A stretch of DNA of 64,000 nt from an uncultured Amylibacter sp. (GTDB lineage: Bacteria; Pseudomonadota; Alphaproteobacteria; Rhodobacterales; Rhodobacteraceae). Of this stretch, positions 44,944-54,686 are shown piece by piece. The position numbers and the translations under genes were made by a program. The DNA lies in contig OY365741.1 of assembly GCA_959347425.1 (NCBI GenBank), positions 1,574,501 to 1,638,500 of the forward strand, in the 5' to 3' direction. The notes below the pieces were generated by a model. That model saw only the letters and a list, made by a program, of their open reading frames with translations, searched no databases and had not been told where the DNA came from. Each line of letters starts with the position of its first letter. Within the stretch, counting starts at the first letter, position 1.

Positions 44944-47900
44944 ATGAATCAATGCCTTACACGCTTTGTATTTTTTAGAGCCGAATCACGGCTGATTCTG
45001 TCAGCGTTATTCTTATTCTTAATCTTATTTATAGTAACGGCTTGTGGTGGTGGTGGCTTAACTATCCAGCCCAAACAGTTTGTAGAAGTCCCAGCCGCCG
45101 ACCCTTGCCCGACTAATCCGTTTGACGCTCGATGCACCGATGATCGAGTCGTACGGCTGGAATTTTGCAGTGATGATACCCAAACAACCGATACGAAAAC
45201 CGCCGATTGCGAGGCTATGGTAATTGGCGTTTGCGCCGATAATCCGTTTGATACGCTTTGCATTGATGACCCAATAATACAGGTGGCACAGGTGGCGTTT
45301 TGCCGTGATACCAGCAGAAACCCTGTGGGTAAAGAGGATAATTGCGCGGGGGTGATACGCTCGGTTTGTTTGGATAATCCGTTTCAGCTAACAACTGGAA
45401 CAGCGGTTGGCAATCTTTGTGCGGGGTCTTATGATAGGTTGGCGTTTTGTCGTGATAGTAATAAAACCCACAAGGATAAAGCGAGCGATTGCGCGGGGGT
45501 GATAAAGGCGGCTTGTTTGGATAACGCGTTTGATACGCTTTGCGTTGGTGATTATGCCACGGATGCAGTGGCACGGCTGGCGTTTTGCCGTGATACGGGC
45601 AAAAACCCTGTGGGTAAAGCGAGCGATTGCGCGGGCACGATAAAGGCGGCTTGCGTGGATAATGCGTTTGACCCGCTTTGCATTGGTGATTATGCCACGG
45701 ATACAGTCGCGAAATTGGCGTTTTGCCGTGATGGGGCAAAAACCCCCAAAGGTAAAGCGGGCAATTGTGCGGGCTCGCTGATAACCGATGCTTGCGTGGC
45801 AAATCCGTTTGATAGTCTTTGTACTGGTGCGTTTGAAGTGAATAACGCCGATAGGTTGGCGTTTTGCCGTGATGCTGGCAGAAACCCCGCAGGTAAAGCG
45901 GGCAATTGCGCGGGTTCGCTGATAGAAACGGCTTGTTTGGATAACGCGTTTGACGCACTTTGCATTGGCGATTATGCCACGGATGCAGATGCGAAATTAA
46001 CGTTTTGCCGTGATACAGGCAAAAACCCTGTTAATAAAGTGAGGGATTGCGATGGTACGATACGGATGGCTTGTTTGGATAATGCGTTTGATACGCTTTG
46101 CGTTGGCGATTTCCTAGTGAATAAGGCTGGTAAGTTGGCGTTTTGTCGTGATACCAGCAAAAACCCTGTTAATAAAGTGAGGGATTGCGATGGTACGATA
46201 CGGACGGCTTGTTTGGATAACGCGTTTGATACGCTTTGCATTGGTGATTATGCCACGGATGCAGTGGCTCGGCTGGCGTTTTGCCGTGATACGGGCAAAA
46301 ACCCTGCGGGTAAAGCGGATGATTGCGATGGGACGATAAAGGCGGCTTGTGTGGATAATGCGTTTGATCCGCTTTGTATTGGTGATTATGCCGTGGATAC
46401 AGTCGCGAAATTAGCGTTTTGCCGTGATGGTGCAAAAATCCCCAAAGGTAAAGCGGGCAATTGTGCGGGCTCGCTGATAACCGATGCTTGCGTGGCAAAT
46501 CCGTTTGATAGTCTTTGTACTGGTGCGTTTGAAGTGAATAACGCCGATAGGTTGGCGTTTTGCCGTGATGCTGGCAGAAACCCCGCAGGTAAAGCGGGCA
46601 ATTGCGCGGGTTCGCTGATAGAAACGGCTTGTTTGGATAACGCGTTTGACGCACTTTGCATTGGCGATTATGCCACGGATGCAGATGCGAAATTAACGTT
46701 TTGCCGTGATACAGGCAAAAACCCTGTTAATAAAGTGAGGGATTGCGATGGTACGATACGGATGGCTTGTTTGGATAATGCGTTTGATACGCTTTGCGTT
46801 GGCGATTTCCTAGTGAATAAGGCTGGTAAGTTGGCGTTTTGTCGTGATACCAGCAAAAACCCTGTTAATAAAGTGAGGGATTGCGATGGTACGATACGGA
46901 CGGCTTGTTTGGATAACGCGTTTGATCCGCTTTGCATTGGTGATTATGCCACGGATACAGTCGCGAAATTAGCGTTTTGCCGTGATACTAGTAAAAACCC
47001 TGTTAATAAAGTGAGCGATTGCGATGGTACGATACGGACGGCTTGCGTGGCGAATGCGTTTGACGCACTTTGCATTGGCGATTATGCCACGGATGCGGAT
47101 GCAGAATTGGCGTTTTGCCGTGATACCAACAAACTCCACGCTGATAAAGACACCAATTGCGCAGGTACGATAAACACGGCTTGCGGGCTTGATCCGTTTG
47201 CCCAAACGACTGGAACAATTGGCGACCTTTGCATAGATACAAGTGGCAGCACGGCCTATGCTGACGCGCGGATGAAGCATTGTGCCGATCATACTATCAC
47301 CAATAAAAACCCTGCTTGCGCCGATAAAAATGATGGTACTGGTATTGTTCAGACGTATTGTAATGGTCGTAGTGCTGCGGATGATATTTACGGGATTTGT
47401 GATAGTACGAATGGCAATGAATTTACCGCGTGGCGTGGCAATGATGATAGCAGTCCTGTTATCGGGGCTGGTTCGGCGACTGGGGATGATCCGTCTGCGA
47501 ACTTTATCGCGGGCGGTGCGAATGCGTTGTATTTGGGCAGTGGCATAACGGCTATAAACACCACGACTTTGTATTTGGCGGATGGAAATACGACCGATGG
47601 TATTGCCATAGCCTCTGCTGATTTTGGCGGGGAGTTGCAATCTTACGCGGGTTTGCTATCTGGGTCTGATTTGGGTGGTCCGATAGCCAGTGGCACGACT
47701 GGCACGGCAAACTGGACGGATGGTAAAATTGCCATCGGTTGGCATGATGGGACTGGCATCACGACTCTTTCTAATACTGACTTTACCCTTGCGGTTGATT
47801 TTGGCAATGGCACACTTACGGCGAGCGATGTGGCTGTCGGGTCTAGCACGTTTTCTATAGATGGCAGGTTTGCCGTGGGGGCAACTGCGGTTAGCGGAAC

Positions 47901-50900
47901 GACAACATTAACGACGAATTCAAATGGTGTGGAGGCGACTATTCGTGGTGTTATTGGCACAGAGGGTGTTTTGGCGGTGTTTGCCACGAATGATACGGTT
48001 ACCTCTGGTTTTTATGCGGGTGGGTTTGTTGCCGCCTCTGGTGGCGCGGTTGGCATACCAGCGGCGACTTGTGCTGACAATCCGTTTACGGTACTGAATT
48101 GTACCGATGGTCACAAGAATACGTATTGCATGATTGACGGCAATGTTTTTAAAACAGATTGCGATGGGCAATCCGTGGCAGAGGTACAGCGGTTGCGAAT
48201 TGCCAATATTTGCTCTGCAAGTGGTGTTACGGCGGACACCAATCCTGAATGTGGGCAGACTATTGGTACCACTGGCACAACTGTTTTGGCGTGTATTGGC
48301 AATCCGTTTCTTATGTATTGTAGCGATATTGGCACGGCAAATGACAGAGACCGTGATGCGCGGGCAGAGTTTATCACGGCGCGGATAGCGTATTGTGGTG
48401 CGCAAGCGACTGCGTGGCAGATAAATTGTAATGGTTATAGCGAATCTGCTACGCCTCGGGCGGCGATCTGTGTTGCTAATGGTGCGATTGTCACGAACGG
48501 CGGGGCTGATGTGGCCGCGGGGTCCTCTTTGTTTAATCCCGCTTGTGCGAATATGGCGGGTGTTTTGACAGAGCAGACGCGCATTTGTTTGATTCCGTCG
48601 AGTAGTTTTACAACTGGATGTATGGATGGCACGCATGGTGCGATGGGCGAGGTTAATGCCGCCCGTGAAACCGAATGTCGCAAAATGGGCAGCACCAGTT
48701 TGGGCGATTGTACGCTTATAGTTTCCACCCGTTGCCTTGCGAATCCGTTTGAACGAACGACAGAGTCTAACGCAAGTCTTTGTGACGGGTCGTACGATAG
48801 GTTGGCGTTTTGCCGTGATGATACAAAAACTCCCGAAGGTAAAGAGGACAATTGCACGGGGCAACTGATAACCGATGCTTGCGTTGTTGATCCGTTTGAT
48901 ACGCTTTGCACTGGCACGTTTGAAGTGAATGATACCGATAAGTTAGCGTTTTGCCGTGATACCAACAGAAACCCTGAGGGCAAAGCGGATGATTGCGCGG
49001 GTTCGCTGATAACGGATGCTTGCGTTGTTGATCCGTTTGATACGCTTTGTGTTGGCACATTCCTAGTGAATGACACCGATAAGTTAGCATTTTGCCGTGA
49101 TACCAGCAGAAACCCTGCGGGTAAAGAGGCTGATTGTGCGGGCTCGCTGATAACCGATGCTTGCGTTGTTGATCCGTTTGATACGCTTTGCACTGGCACA
49201 TTTGAAGTGAATAACGCTGGTAAGTTAGCATTTTGCCGTGATACCAGCAGAAACCCCGAAGGCAAAGAGGATGATTGTGCGGGCTCGCTGATAACCACCG
49301 CTTGCGTTGCGAATCCGTTTGATACGCTTTGCGTTGATACATACCTAGTGAATGACACCGATAAGTTGGCATTTTGCCGTAATACTAGCAAACCAACCGA
49401 TACGAAACCCGCCGATTGCATGGATACGATAAGCACGGCTTGTGGTAAGAACCCGTTTGAACAAACGATTGGGGGCGCGCCCGCCAATCTTTGCGTTGGA
49501 ACTAATTATGATACGGCTCGTGAAACCGAATGCAGCGAAACAGGGACATCCGATTTGGGCAGTTGTACGGCCACCGTTATGAGCCTTTGCAATGATAACC
49601 CGTTTGCCCAAACGACTGGAACAAGGCCCGCCAACCTTTGCACTGGTAACAACTTCACCTACGCTAATAGGTTAGCGTTTTGCCGTGATACGAGCAAAAT
49701 CACTGATAATAAAGCGACCGATTGCGTGGATACGATAGACACCGCTTGCACTGCGAACCCGTTTGAAAGAACAACCTTCACCTTCGGCGATCTTTGTGAT
49801 GGAAGCTATTCTAGGGCGGATTTTTGCCGTGATGCTACCAAACAAACTTTGAATAAAGTGAACGATTGCAAACCGACGGCAAGGCACATTTGCAATAATA
49901 ATCCAGACCCGTTTGATGTCCTTTGCACCGCTGACCCAGTGGCTCGGTTGGATTTTTGCAGGAAAGGTGTGCAGGCGGCCGACCGCACGAAAGTTATCGT
50001 GCCCTTTCGCCCAGACGATTGCGCCCCGATTATCGCGCTAACTTGCGGGGCAAACCCCAATGATCCGGTCTGCCCTGATAATAATGCGGGTAGGGTAACG
50101 CATGACGACTGGTTGCGTGGTTTTGATGCACCGCTTGCCAAATCCTCTGAACCTCTATTCCAGCCCGAAGGCAGAAATCACCAATTTTTGGAACTCGATT
50201 CCGATGCGGCGGGAGCGTATAGCGCACCCCACCTGAACCTTAACCTTAACACCGCGGTGTTTGATGACCATCCAATCAATGGTGATGTCGGGGATGGCGT
50301 GGCGTTTTGGCGGGTTTCAAACAGTAATTACGTTGGGATTAAGTCCACCACAGATTTGGGTGCACCGTTTGCAGAAAGGTCAACAGCATTAAGTGTCAAA
50401 TGGCACGGCCAAGTTCGCGCGATAGGCACCAGGCATGGGAGGGTTGATGCGGATTTAATCGTAGATGTTAATTTTTACGCTGGGTTAAATAATGGCAATG
50501 TTGGTTACATAAATGCATACCACACAGCCAATAAGCTGTTGGGGGGGATCGGTGGCTATTACTTCAATGGTGTGTTTAATCGTGCGGGGGTTTTGCGCGG
50601 CACGGCTAGGTTAAGCGGAGTTATTGTTGCTAATGATCTTGATTTTCCTGCAATCACGGGGGAGCTGAGAGGGCTTATCGGGGCAGAGGGTATAGTTGGC
50701 GCGTTTCTTGGTTCTAAGCTAGCTGGTGAAGGTCATCGCGGCGGTGATTTTGCTGGCGGGTTTGTTGCGCATCCTAATGTCAAGCCAGCGCGCACAATGG
50801 CAAATCATGCCGCTTGGGTGGCATCATCTTTAACAGGTACGTTGTATTCCAGCCCACGAAACTACGCGAACAGGGGCAATCAATTTTTGAAAAACGCGGC

Positions 50901-51573
50901 GGGGGTTTTTCCAGATGGAAACTCCCCTGTTAGTCCCGCCGACCCTTCAAGCGTATCTTTTGCCTACATCACTGCGAACTACAAATCTGGCGCTGGTCAC
51001 CGAACCCGCGGCGTTGTTAGGGAACTTGATAGCGATGGTCTTGGGACGGTTTATTATAGGAGCGGTTTTACGCTTTGGCCTGATGCTGTTGGAGGTTATG
51101 ATGCAAGCAGACATTATTATGCTGGGATTGGCACTGATGCCAATGTCGGGCTGACTATTCATTCCAGCAGGACTGGCACTGCAACGTGGCACGGAGAGTT
51201 TAAAGCCCTTCGTAATGGCGAAGATAATACAGGGTATTCAGATAGAGAGTATGCTACCCATCAAAATCTGACTTTAAGTATTAACCTTGGTGCCAAAACA
51301 GCGACGGGTTTTGTTCGTAACGGTCATATCCCTGACGCGAGGGGCGATGGGACGTTTGTCATAGGTATCACTTCATGGGATAATGCGGGGGTGTTCACGG
51401 GAATCGTTAATCAGACTATTGACGTTTCCCTCGGTGCTGACCCCCATGGTGATAATGGAACTGGAAGACTGACTGGGCTTATCGGCGATCGCGGCGCGAT
51501 TGGCGCGTTTGTCAGCAATGAAACAGGCAAGCAGGGCTATGCTGGTGGGTTTTTTGTTAAACCACCAGAATAA
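44944..51573 (+). CDS. Giant Cys-repeat / TbpB-like surface lipoprotein 2 (intact)
   Basis: 2209 residues. The signal peptide ends in VTAC with Cys34 as lipidation site, the same residue number as in gene 1. Four-cysteine repeats follow with spacing C-x8-C-x14-C-x13-C-x7 (46 residues; for example C..NAFDTLC...LAFCRDTGKNP...DC), about residues 50-810. A TbpB-like barrel occupies ~827-1032 (closing FYAGGFVAASGG). A second Cys block runs ~1042-1715. Two more barrels follow at ~1720-1944 and ~1952-2209, the last ending GYAGGFFVKPPE. The whole reads as a disulfide-rich stalk carrying ligand-binding barrels at the cell surface. That role, and any Slam-type export, is inference; no exporter gene is visible. 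Confidence 0.85.
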   Translation: MNQCLTRFVFFRAESRLILSALFLFLILFIVTACGGGGLTIQPKQFVEVPAADPCPTNPFDARCTDDRVVRLEFCSDDTQTTDTKTADCEAMVIGVCADNPFDTLCIDDPIIQVAQVAFCRDTSRNPVGKEDNCAGVIRSVCLDNPFQLTTGTAVGNLCAGSYDRLAFCRDSNKTHKDKASDCAGVIKAACLDNAFDTLCVGDYATDAVARLAFCRDTGKNPVGKASDCAGTIKAACVDNAFDPLCIGDYATDTVAKLAFCRDGAKTPKGKAGNCAGSLITDACVANPFDSLCTGAFEVNNADRLAFCRDAGRNPAGKAGNCAGSLIETACLDNAFDALCIGDYATDADAKLTFCRDTGKNPVNKVRDCDGTIRMACLDNAFDTLCVGDFLVNKAGKLAFCRDTSKNPVNKVRDCDGTIRTACLDNAFDTLCIGDYATDAVARLAFCRDTGKNPAGKADDCDGTIKAACVDNAFDPLCIGDYAVDTVAKLAFCRDGAKIPKGKAGNCAGSLITDACVANPFDSLCTGAFEVNNADRLAFCRDAGRNPAGKAGNCAGSLIETACLDNAFDALCIGDYATDADAKLTFCRDTGKNPVNKVRDCDGTIRMACLDNAFDTLCVGDFLVNKAGKLAFCRDTSKNPVNKVRDCDGTIRTACLDNAFDPLCIGDYATDTVAKLAFCRDTSKNPVNKVSDCDGTIRTACVANAFDALCIGDYATDADAELAFCRDTNKLHADKDTNCAGTINTACGLDPFAQTTGTIGDLCIDTSGSTAYADARMKHCADHTITNKNPACADKNDGTGIVQTYCNGRSAADDIYGICDSTNGNEFTAWRGNDDSSPVIGAGSATGDDPSANFIAGGANALYLGSGITAINTTTLYLADGNTTDGIAIASADFGGELQSYAGLLSGSDLGGPIASGTTGTANWTDGKIAIGWHDGTGITTLSNTDFTLAVDFGNGTLTASDVAVGSSTFSIDGRFAVGATAVSGTTTLTTNSNGVEATIRGVIGTEGVLAVFATNDTVTSGFYAGGFVAASGGAVGIPAATCADNPFTVLNCTDGHKNTYCMIDGNVFKTDCDGQSVAEVQRLRIANICSASGVTADTNPECGQTIGTTGTTVLACIGNPFLMYCSDIGTANDRDRDARAEFITARIAYCGAQATAWQINCNGYSESATPRAAICVANGAIVTNGGADVAAGSSLFNPACANMAGVLTEQTRICLIPSSSFTTGCMDGTHGAMGEVNAARETECRKMGSTSLGDCTLIVSTRCLANPFERTTESNASLCDGSYDRLAFCRDDTKTPEGKEDNCTGQLITDACVVDPFDTLCTGTFEVNDTDKLAFCRDTNRNPEGKADDCAGSLITDACVVDPFDTLCVGTFLVNDTDKLAFCRDTSRNPAGKEADCAGSLITDACVVDPFDTLCTGTFEVNNAGKLAFCRDTSRNPEGKEDDCAGSLITTACVANPFDTLCVDTYLVNDTDKLAFCRNTSKPTDTKPADCMDTISTACGKNPFEQTIGGAPANLCVGTNYDTARETECSETGTSDLGSCTATVMSLCNDNPFAQTTGTRPANLCTGNNFTYANRLAFCRDTSKITDNKATDCVDTIDTACTANPFERTTFTFGDLCDGSYSRADFCRDATKQTLNKVNDCKPTARHICNNNPDPFDVLCTADPVARLDFCRKGVQAADRTKVIVPFRPDDCAPIIALTCGANPNDPVCPDNNAGRVTHDDWLRGFDAPLAKSSEPLFQPEGRNHQFLELDSDAAGAYSAPHLNLNLNTAVFDDHPINGDVGDGVAFWRVSNSNYVGIKSTTDLGAPFAERSTALSVKWHGQVRAIGTRHGRVDADLIVDVNFYAGLNNGNVGYINAYHTANKLLGGIGGYYFNGVFNRAGVLRGTARLSGVIVANDLDFPAITGELRGLIGAEGIVGAFLGSKLAGEGHRGGDFAGGFVAHPNVKPARTMANHAAWVASSLTGTLYSSPRNYANRGNQFLKNAAGVFPDGNSPVSPADPSSVSFAYITANYKSGAGHRTRGVVRELDSDGLGTVYYRSGFTLWPDAVGGYDASRHYYAGIGTDANVGLTIHSSRTGTATWHGEFKALRNGEDNTGYSDREYATHQNLTLSINLGAKTATGFVRNGHIPDARGDGTFVIGITSWDNAGVFTGIVNQTIDVSLGADPHGDNGTGRLTGLIGDRGAIGAFVSNETGKQGYAGGFFVKPPE
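45740..46930 (+). repeat. Near-identical tandem duplication of five Cys repeats inside giant gene 2
   Basis: A block starting at about 45740 recurs 696 bases later (232 codons, five repeat units). The copies look nearly identical over ~490 bases (45744-46234 versus 46440-46930), with only scattered differences outside that core. Confidence 0.8.
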
Positions 51574-51615
51574 TAAAAAACACAGATAATCAACGCGGGT
51601 TGGGGCGTGGGTTAA

Positions 51616-51672
51616 TGGCGGTGGAGTTTGAGCGGATTCTAACGGGTCTCTTACCGCCGTGAATATATTAAT
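51616..51672. repeat. Flanking repeat 3 of the giant lipoprotein pair
   Basis: Contains GGCGGTGGAGT, CGGATTCTAAC and GGGTCTCTTA and ends in TTAATT, aligning with flanking repeats 1 and 2. GGCGGT and ACCGCC can pair across it. It ends at the stop codon of the convergent CoA ligase gene. Confidence 0.6.
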
Positions 51673-53190
51673 TTACAACCCCCGAACCAGCTCTGCTATT
51701 TTCAACCTCTGTATTTTACCAGACGGACCTTTGGGCAATTCTTGCATAAAATAAATATCATCGGGGCATTTGAACGCGCCCAATTCGCCGCGACATAAAT
51801 CCAATAAATCCGCCTTTGTCGCCTGACTGCTTGGCGTTAAACAAACCGCCGCCAGCACGCGCTGTCCATAACGGGGGCAGGGCAGGGCGAAAGCCCCCGC
51901 TTCCAGCACATCCTTGTGGCTGTATAAAACATCGTCAATCTCTCGCGGGGCGATATTTTCACCGCCTTTGATAATCAGCTCTTTCAAACGCCCGGTGATG
52001 AAAACATAGCCATCCGCATCGCAATAGCCCAAATCACCCGTGCGCAACCAGCCATCGGGGGTAAAAGCCTCGCCCATCGCCTGTTTATTATCCAGATATT
52101 CCACCAATACATTTGCCCCACGTACGGCGATTTCACCGACCTTATCCGTGCCGAGCACCCGCCCCGTTTTATCCAAAACCGCGATTTCATTGCCAAACGC
52201 CATCCCAGCAGAGCCTATTTTCCGCGCCATCGGCGGCATGGGATTGGATAAAATCTGCCCCGCCGTTTCGGTTAATCCCATCGTTTCAATAATGATAATA
52301 CCAAACCGATCCTCAAACCCGCGTTGGGTTTCGGGGGCAAGCGGGGCAGAGGCTGAACGGGCAAACCGAATTCCCGCCCCAACAGGCATCCGCGTGTCAT
52401 GCAAAAGATGCGATATAATCGTTGGCACGGCAGAGAACCAGCTGATTTTATGACGGGCGCACTCCGCCCAAAACGAACTGGCGGAAAATCGCGGAGCCAA
52501 ACACACCGACCCGCCCGAAATTAACGGCGCGATTAATGTCACGCATAATCCGTTAATATGGAAGAATGGTAGGATACACATGGCACGGTCTTTGGGCGTT
52601 AATCCGTGGGCGATTGCCGTTGTCCAACCGCCTGAGAGCAAGCTGGTTTGGCTATGAACTACGCCCTTTGGCAGGCCTGTTGTGCCTGATGTGTACATTA
52701 ATAATGCGTGGTCGTGCGGTTTGATAGGCGGTAAATCGCCGCGGGGGGCGGGCAGGTTTATCGTGTTATCTACGGGGATAATAACGGGCGTTGCATCGCA
52801 TTGTGCCAAGCCCGCATTAAATATTTCGGTTTGGGTTTTATCCACGAAAACATGGCTACATTTGGAATGGGAAATCGCGTGTCCCATCGCCTTTGCCCCC
52901 GCTGCCAAATTAAACGGGAGGGCGCGAAACCCGCCATATAAAATCCCAAACAAACACAAAACCGCGTTATAGCCATTCGGTTGACACAGCCCAACCGTGC
53001 CGCCTTTTTCAATCCCCAAACTCGCCAAGCCCCGCGCAATATCGCGTACAGATTCGCGCAAATCTCGCCAGCATAAAACCGCGTCATTATCGGTGAAAAC
53101 ATGCGATATAGCATCGGGGGTTGCATCCGCCCGCGTATCAATCCAATCGCGAATCGTGCCACTTGGCGGGGCGGAGGCAACAAACCTCAT
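51673..53190 (-). CDS. AMP-forming acyl/acid-CoA ligase (candidate sulfoacetate-CoA ligase, SauT-like)
   Basis: A 505-residue ANL-superfamily enzyme. P-loop-like motif MYTSGTTGLPKG, MGLTETAGQ, the hinge Asp region TGDLGYCDADGYVFITGRLKELIIKGGENI, and the C-terminal catalytic Lys in GPSGKIQR are all present. It activates a carboxylic acid to its CoA thioester. Its ATG overlaps the stop of the acylating aldehyde dehydrogenase gene, and a Tct transporter precedes them. That pairing matches sulfoacetate catabolism (SauT then SauS), but other small acids would fit equally well on sequence alone. Confidence 0.8.
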   Translation of the reverse strand: MRFVASAPPSGTIRDWIDTRADATPDAISHVFTDNDAVLCWRDLRESVRDIARGLASLGIEKGGTVGLCQPNGYNAVLCLFGILYGGFRALPFNLAAGAKAMGHAISHSKCSHVFVDKTQTEIFNAGLAQCDATPVIIPVDNTINLPAPRGDLPPIKPHDHALLMYTSGTTGLPKGVVHSQTSLLSGGWTTAIAHGLTPKDRAMCILPFFHINGLCVTLIAPLISGGSVCLAPRFSASSFWAECARHKISWFSAVPTIISHLLHDTRMPVGAGIRFARSASAPLAPETQRGFEDRFGIIIIETMGLTETAGQILSNPMPPMARKIGSAGMAFGNEIAVLDKTGRVLGTDKVGEIAVRGANVLVEYLDNKQAMGEAFTPDGWLRTGDLGYCDADGYVFITGRLKELIIKGGENIAPREIDDVLYSHKDVLEAGAFALPCPRYGQRVLAAVCLTPSSQATKADLLDLCRGELGAFKCPDDIYFMQELPKGPSGKIQRLKIAELVRGL

Positions 53191-54593
53191 ACCCCAGCCC
53201 TATCCCAATAGCCCGCAAAAATATCATCCAGCGAGGGCTCATCCGCAGGGGTTTCACGGATGACTTTTGTGATGTTCAAAAAGTGCTTCCAATGCAGATT
53301 ATCATCTATCGAATTACCGCCCCAAGTGCCGCACCCCATGGACAAAGAAAACGCCATGCCGTTGGTGAAAGACCCGCCCGTGGCAAAGGTGTGGGCTTGA
53401 TTAACCACGACTCGGCAGGTCGGCAAGGACAGCCCCAATTCCACCGCTCGGTCGTCTTTTTTCGTGTGAATACCAACGGAATGCCCCGCGCCGTAATGGG
53501 TTAATAATTGCCCTGCGATAGCTTTGGCATGGGCGAAATCGGTTGCACGATAAAGGGCGGCGACTCGCGATAATTTTTCACCAGACAGGGGGTAATCCGT
53601 GCCAATCCCCGTGGTTTCCACAGCGATAAATTGCGTGTTCTTAGGCACGGTATCGGTAAGCCCCAAAGCGGCAATCATGGTATCCGCATCTTGGGCAATG
53701 ATATCACGCGATAAATGCCCATCCGTCCATAACCTCGCCGTGATTTGCTCTGCTAAATCCGTGCCAACACACGCCCCACCAACCGCACCCAAAGCCGCAA
53801 TAAAATCATCATAAACCGCATCCACCACAATCAGCGCGTTTTCAGAGGAACAAGAGGTCGCGTTATCAAAACACTTGGACGCGGTGATTTTCCCCGCCGC
53901 CTCCGCCAAATCAGCAGTCTCATCAATAATCACACTGACATTACCCGCACCGACCCCTATCGCGGGGGTGCCACTGGTATAGGCTCGGCGGACGTTATCT
54001 TGCGACCCTGTAACAATAGCCAAATCCGCACCTTCCAGCATAGCTTGGGTTTTCGCTTTTGTCCCAGGGGGCGGTAGCATTTGCACCAAATCGGGGTTCG
54101 CCCCGATTTTCGCCAGCTCCGCATGGATATAATGTATCAATCGCGCACCAGCCTCCACCCCCTTGGGCGAGGGCGAAATGACAATCGCATTGCCGCATTT
54201 CAGGGCGTTAATGATGTTATTCGTGGGCGTAGCTATCGGATTAGTCGAAGGCACAACCGCGCCAATCACCCCCACAGGACGGGCAATTTTGCTTATCCCC
54301 GCGTGGGTTTCAATAATACCGCAGGTTTTCACCCGCGCAATATCACGCAATAAACCCAAAGTCTTACGATGGTTTTTCGTTATTTTATCGGCAACCGAGC
54401 CCAGCCCAGTTGTCCGCACCGCCAGTTCAGATAATTCGGCATTCCGTGCGGGTTCCATCACCGCCCAGCCAACAGCCAAAGCGGCTGTATCATAGCGGGC
54501 TTGGCTCGCGCCCAGCTCATAGGCGGATTGCGCCACACGCGCCCGTGCCAGCATGGCCTTCACCTGCGCAATATCTGTATCAGACTCGGTCAT
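53187..54593 (-). CDS. CoA-acylating aldehyde dehydrogenase (sulfoacetaldehyde dehydrogenase SauS-like)
   Basis: A 468-residue ALDH of the acylating, AdhE/EutE-related group. It has PVGVIGAVVPSTNPIATPTNN, nucleotide-binding VTGSQDNVRRAYTSG and PAIGVGAGNVSV, the catalytic Cys in NATSCSSENA, and the C-terminal SMGCGTWGGNSIDDNL. The last pattern and the close coupling to a CoA ligase recall SauS, which reduces sulfoacetyl-CoA to sulfoacetaldehyde. Xsc, needed to finish that route, is not in the window. Its own promoter must lie beyond the tctC terminator or it is served by read-through. Confidence 0.8.
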   Translation of the reverse strand: MTESDTDIAQVKAMLARARVAQSAYELGASQARYDTAALAVGWAVMEPARNAELSELAVRTTGLGSVADKITKNHRKTLGLLRDIARVKTCGIIETHAGISKIARPVGVIGAVVPSTNPIATPTNNIINALKCGNAIVISPSPKGVEAGARLIHYIHAELAKIGANPDLVQMLPPPGTKAKTQAMLEGADLAIVTGSQDNVRRAYTSGTPAIGVGAGNVSVIIDETADLAEAAGKITASKCFDNATSCSSENALIVVDAVYDDFIAALGAVGGACVGTDLAEQITARLWTDGHLSRDIIAQDADTMIAALGLTDTVPKNTQFIAVETTGIGTDYPLSGEKLSRVAALYRATDFAHAKAIAGQLLTHYGAGHSVGIHTKKDDRAVELGLSLPTCRVVVNQAHTFATGGSFTNGMAFSLSMGCGTWGGNSIDDNLHWKHFLNITKVIRETPADEPSLDDIFAGYWDRAGV

Positions 54594-54638
54594 ATATTTA
54601 TTAAAACCCGTAAAAACCCTGTAAAAAAAGTGTGAAAA

Positions 54639-54663
54639 AAGGGCGGATAAAAAACCCGCCCTT
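54639..54663 (-). terminator. Rho-independent terminator after tctC
   Basis: An 8-bp stem, AAGGGCGG with CCGCCCTT, around a loop with six T (minus strand), followed on the minus strand by a run of T. It would end or reduce transcription between the transporter genes and the downstream dehydrogenase gene. Confidence 0.8.
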
Positions 54664-54686
54664 AAATTTCATATCGGTTTATCCAC

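Noticed and set aside
30203..51672. Interpretation of the three flanking repeats as integron attC sites
   Set aside because: The core sites do not match the GTTRRRY/RYYYAAC pattern, and no integrase gene is present in the window.
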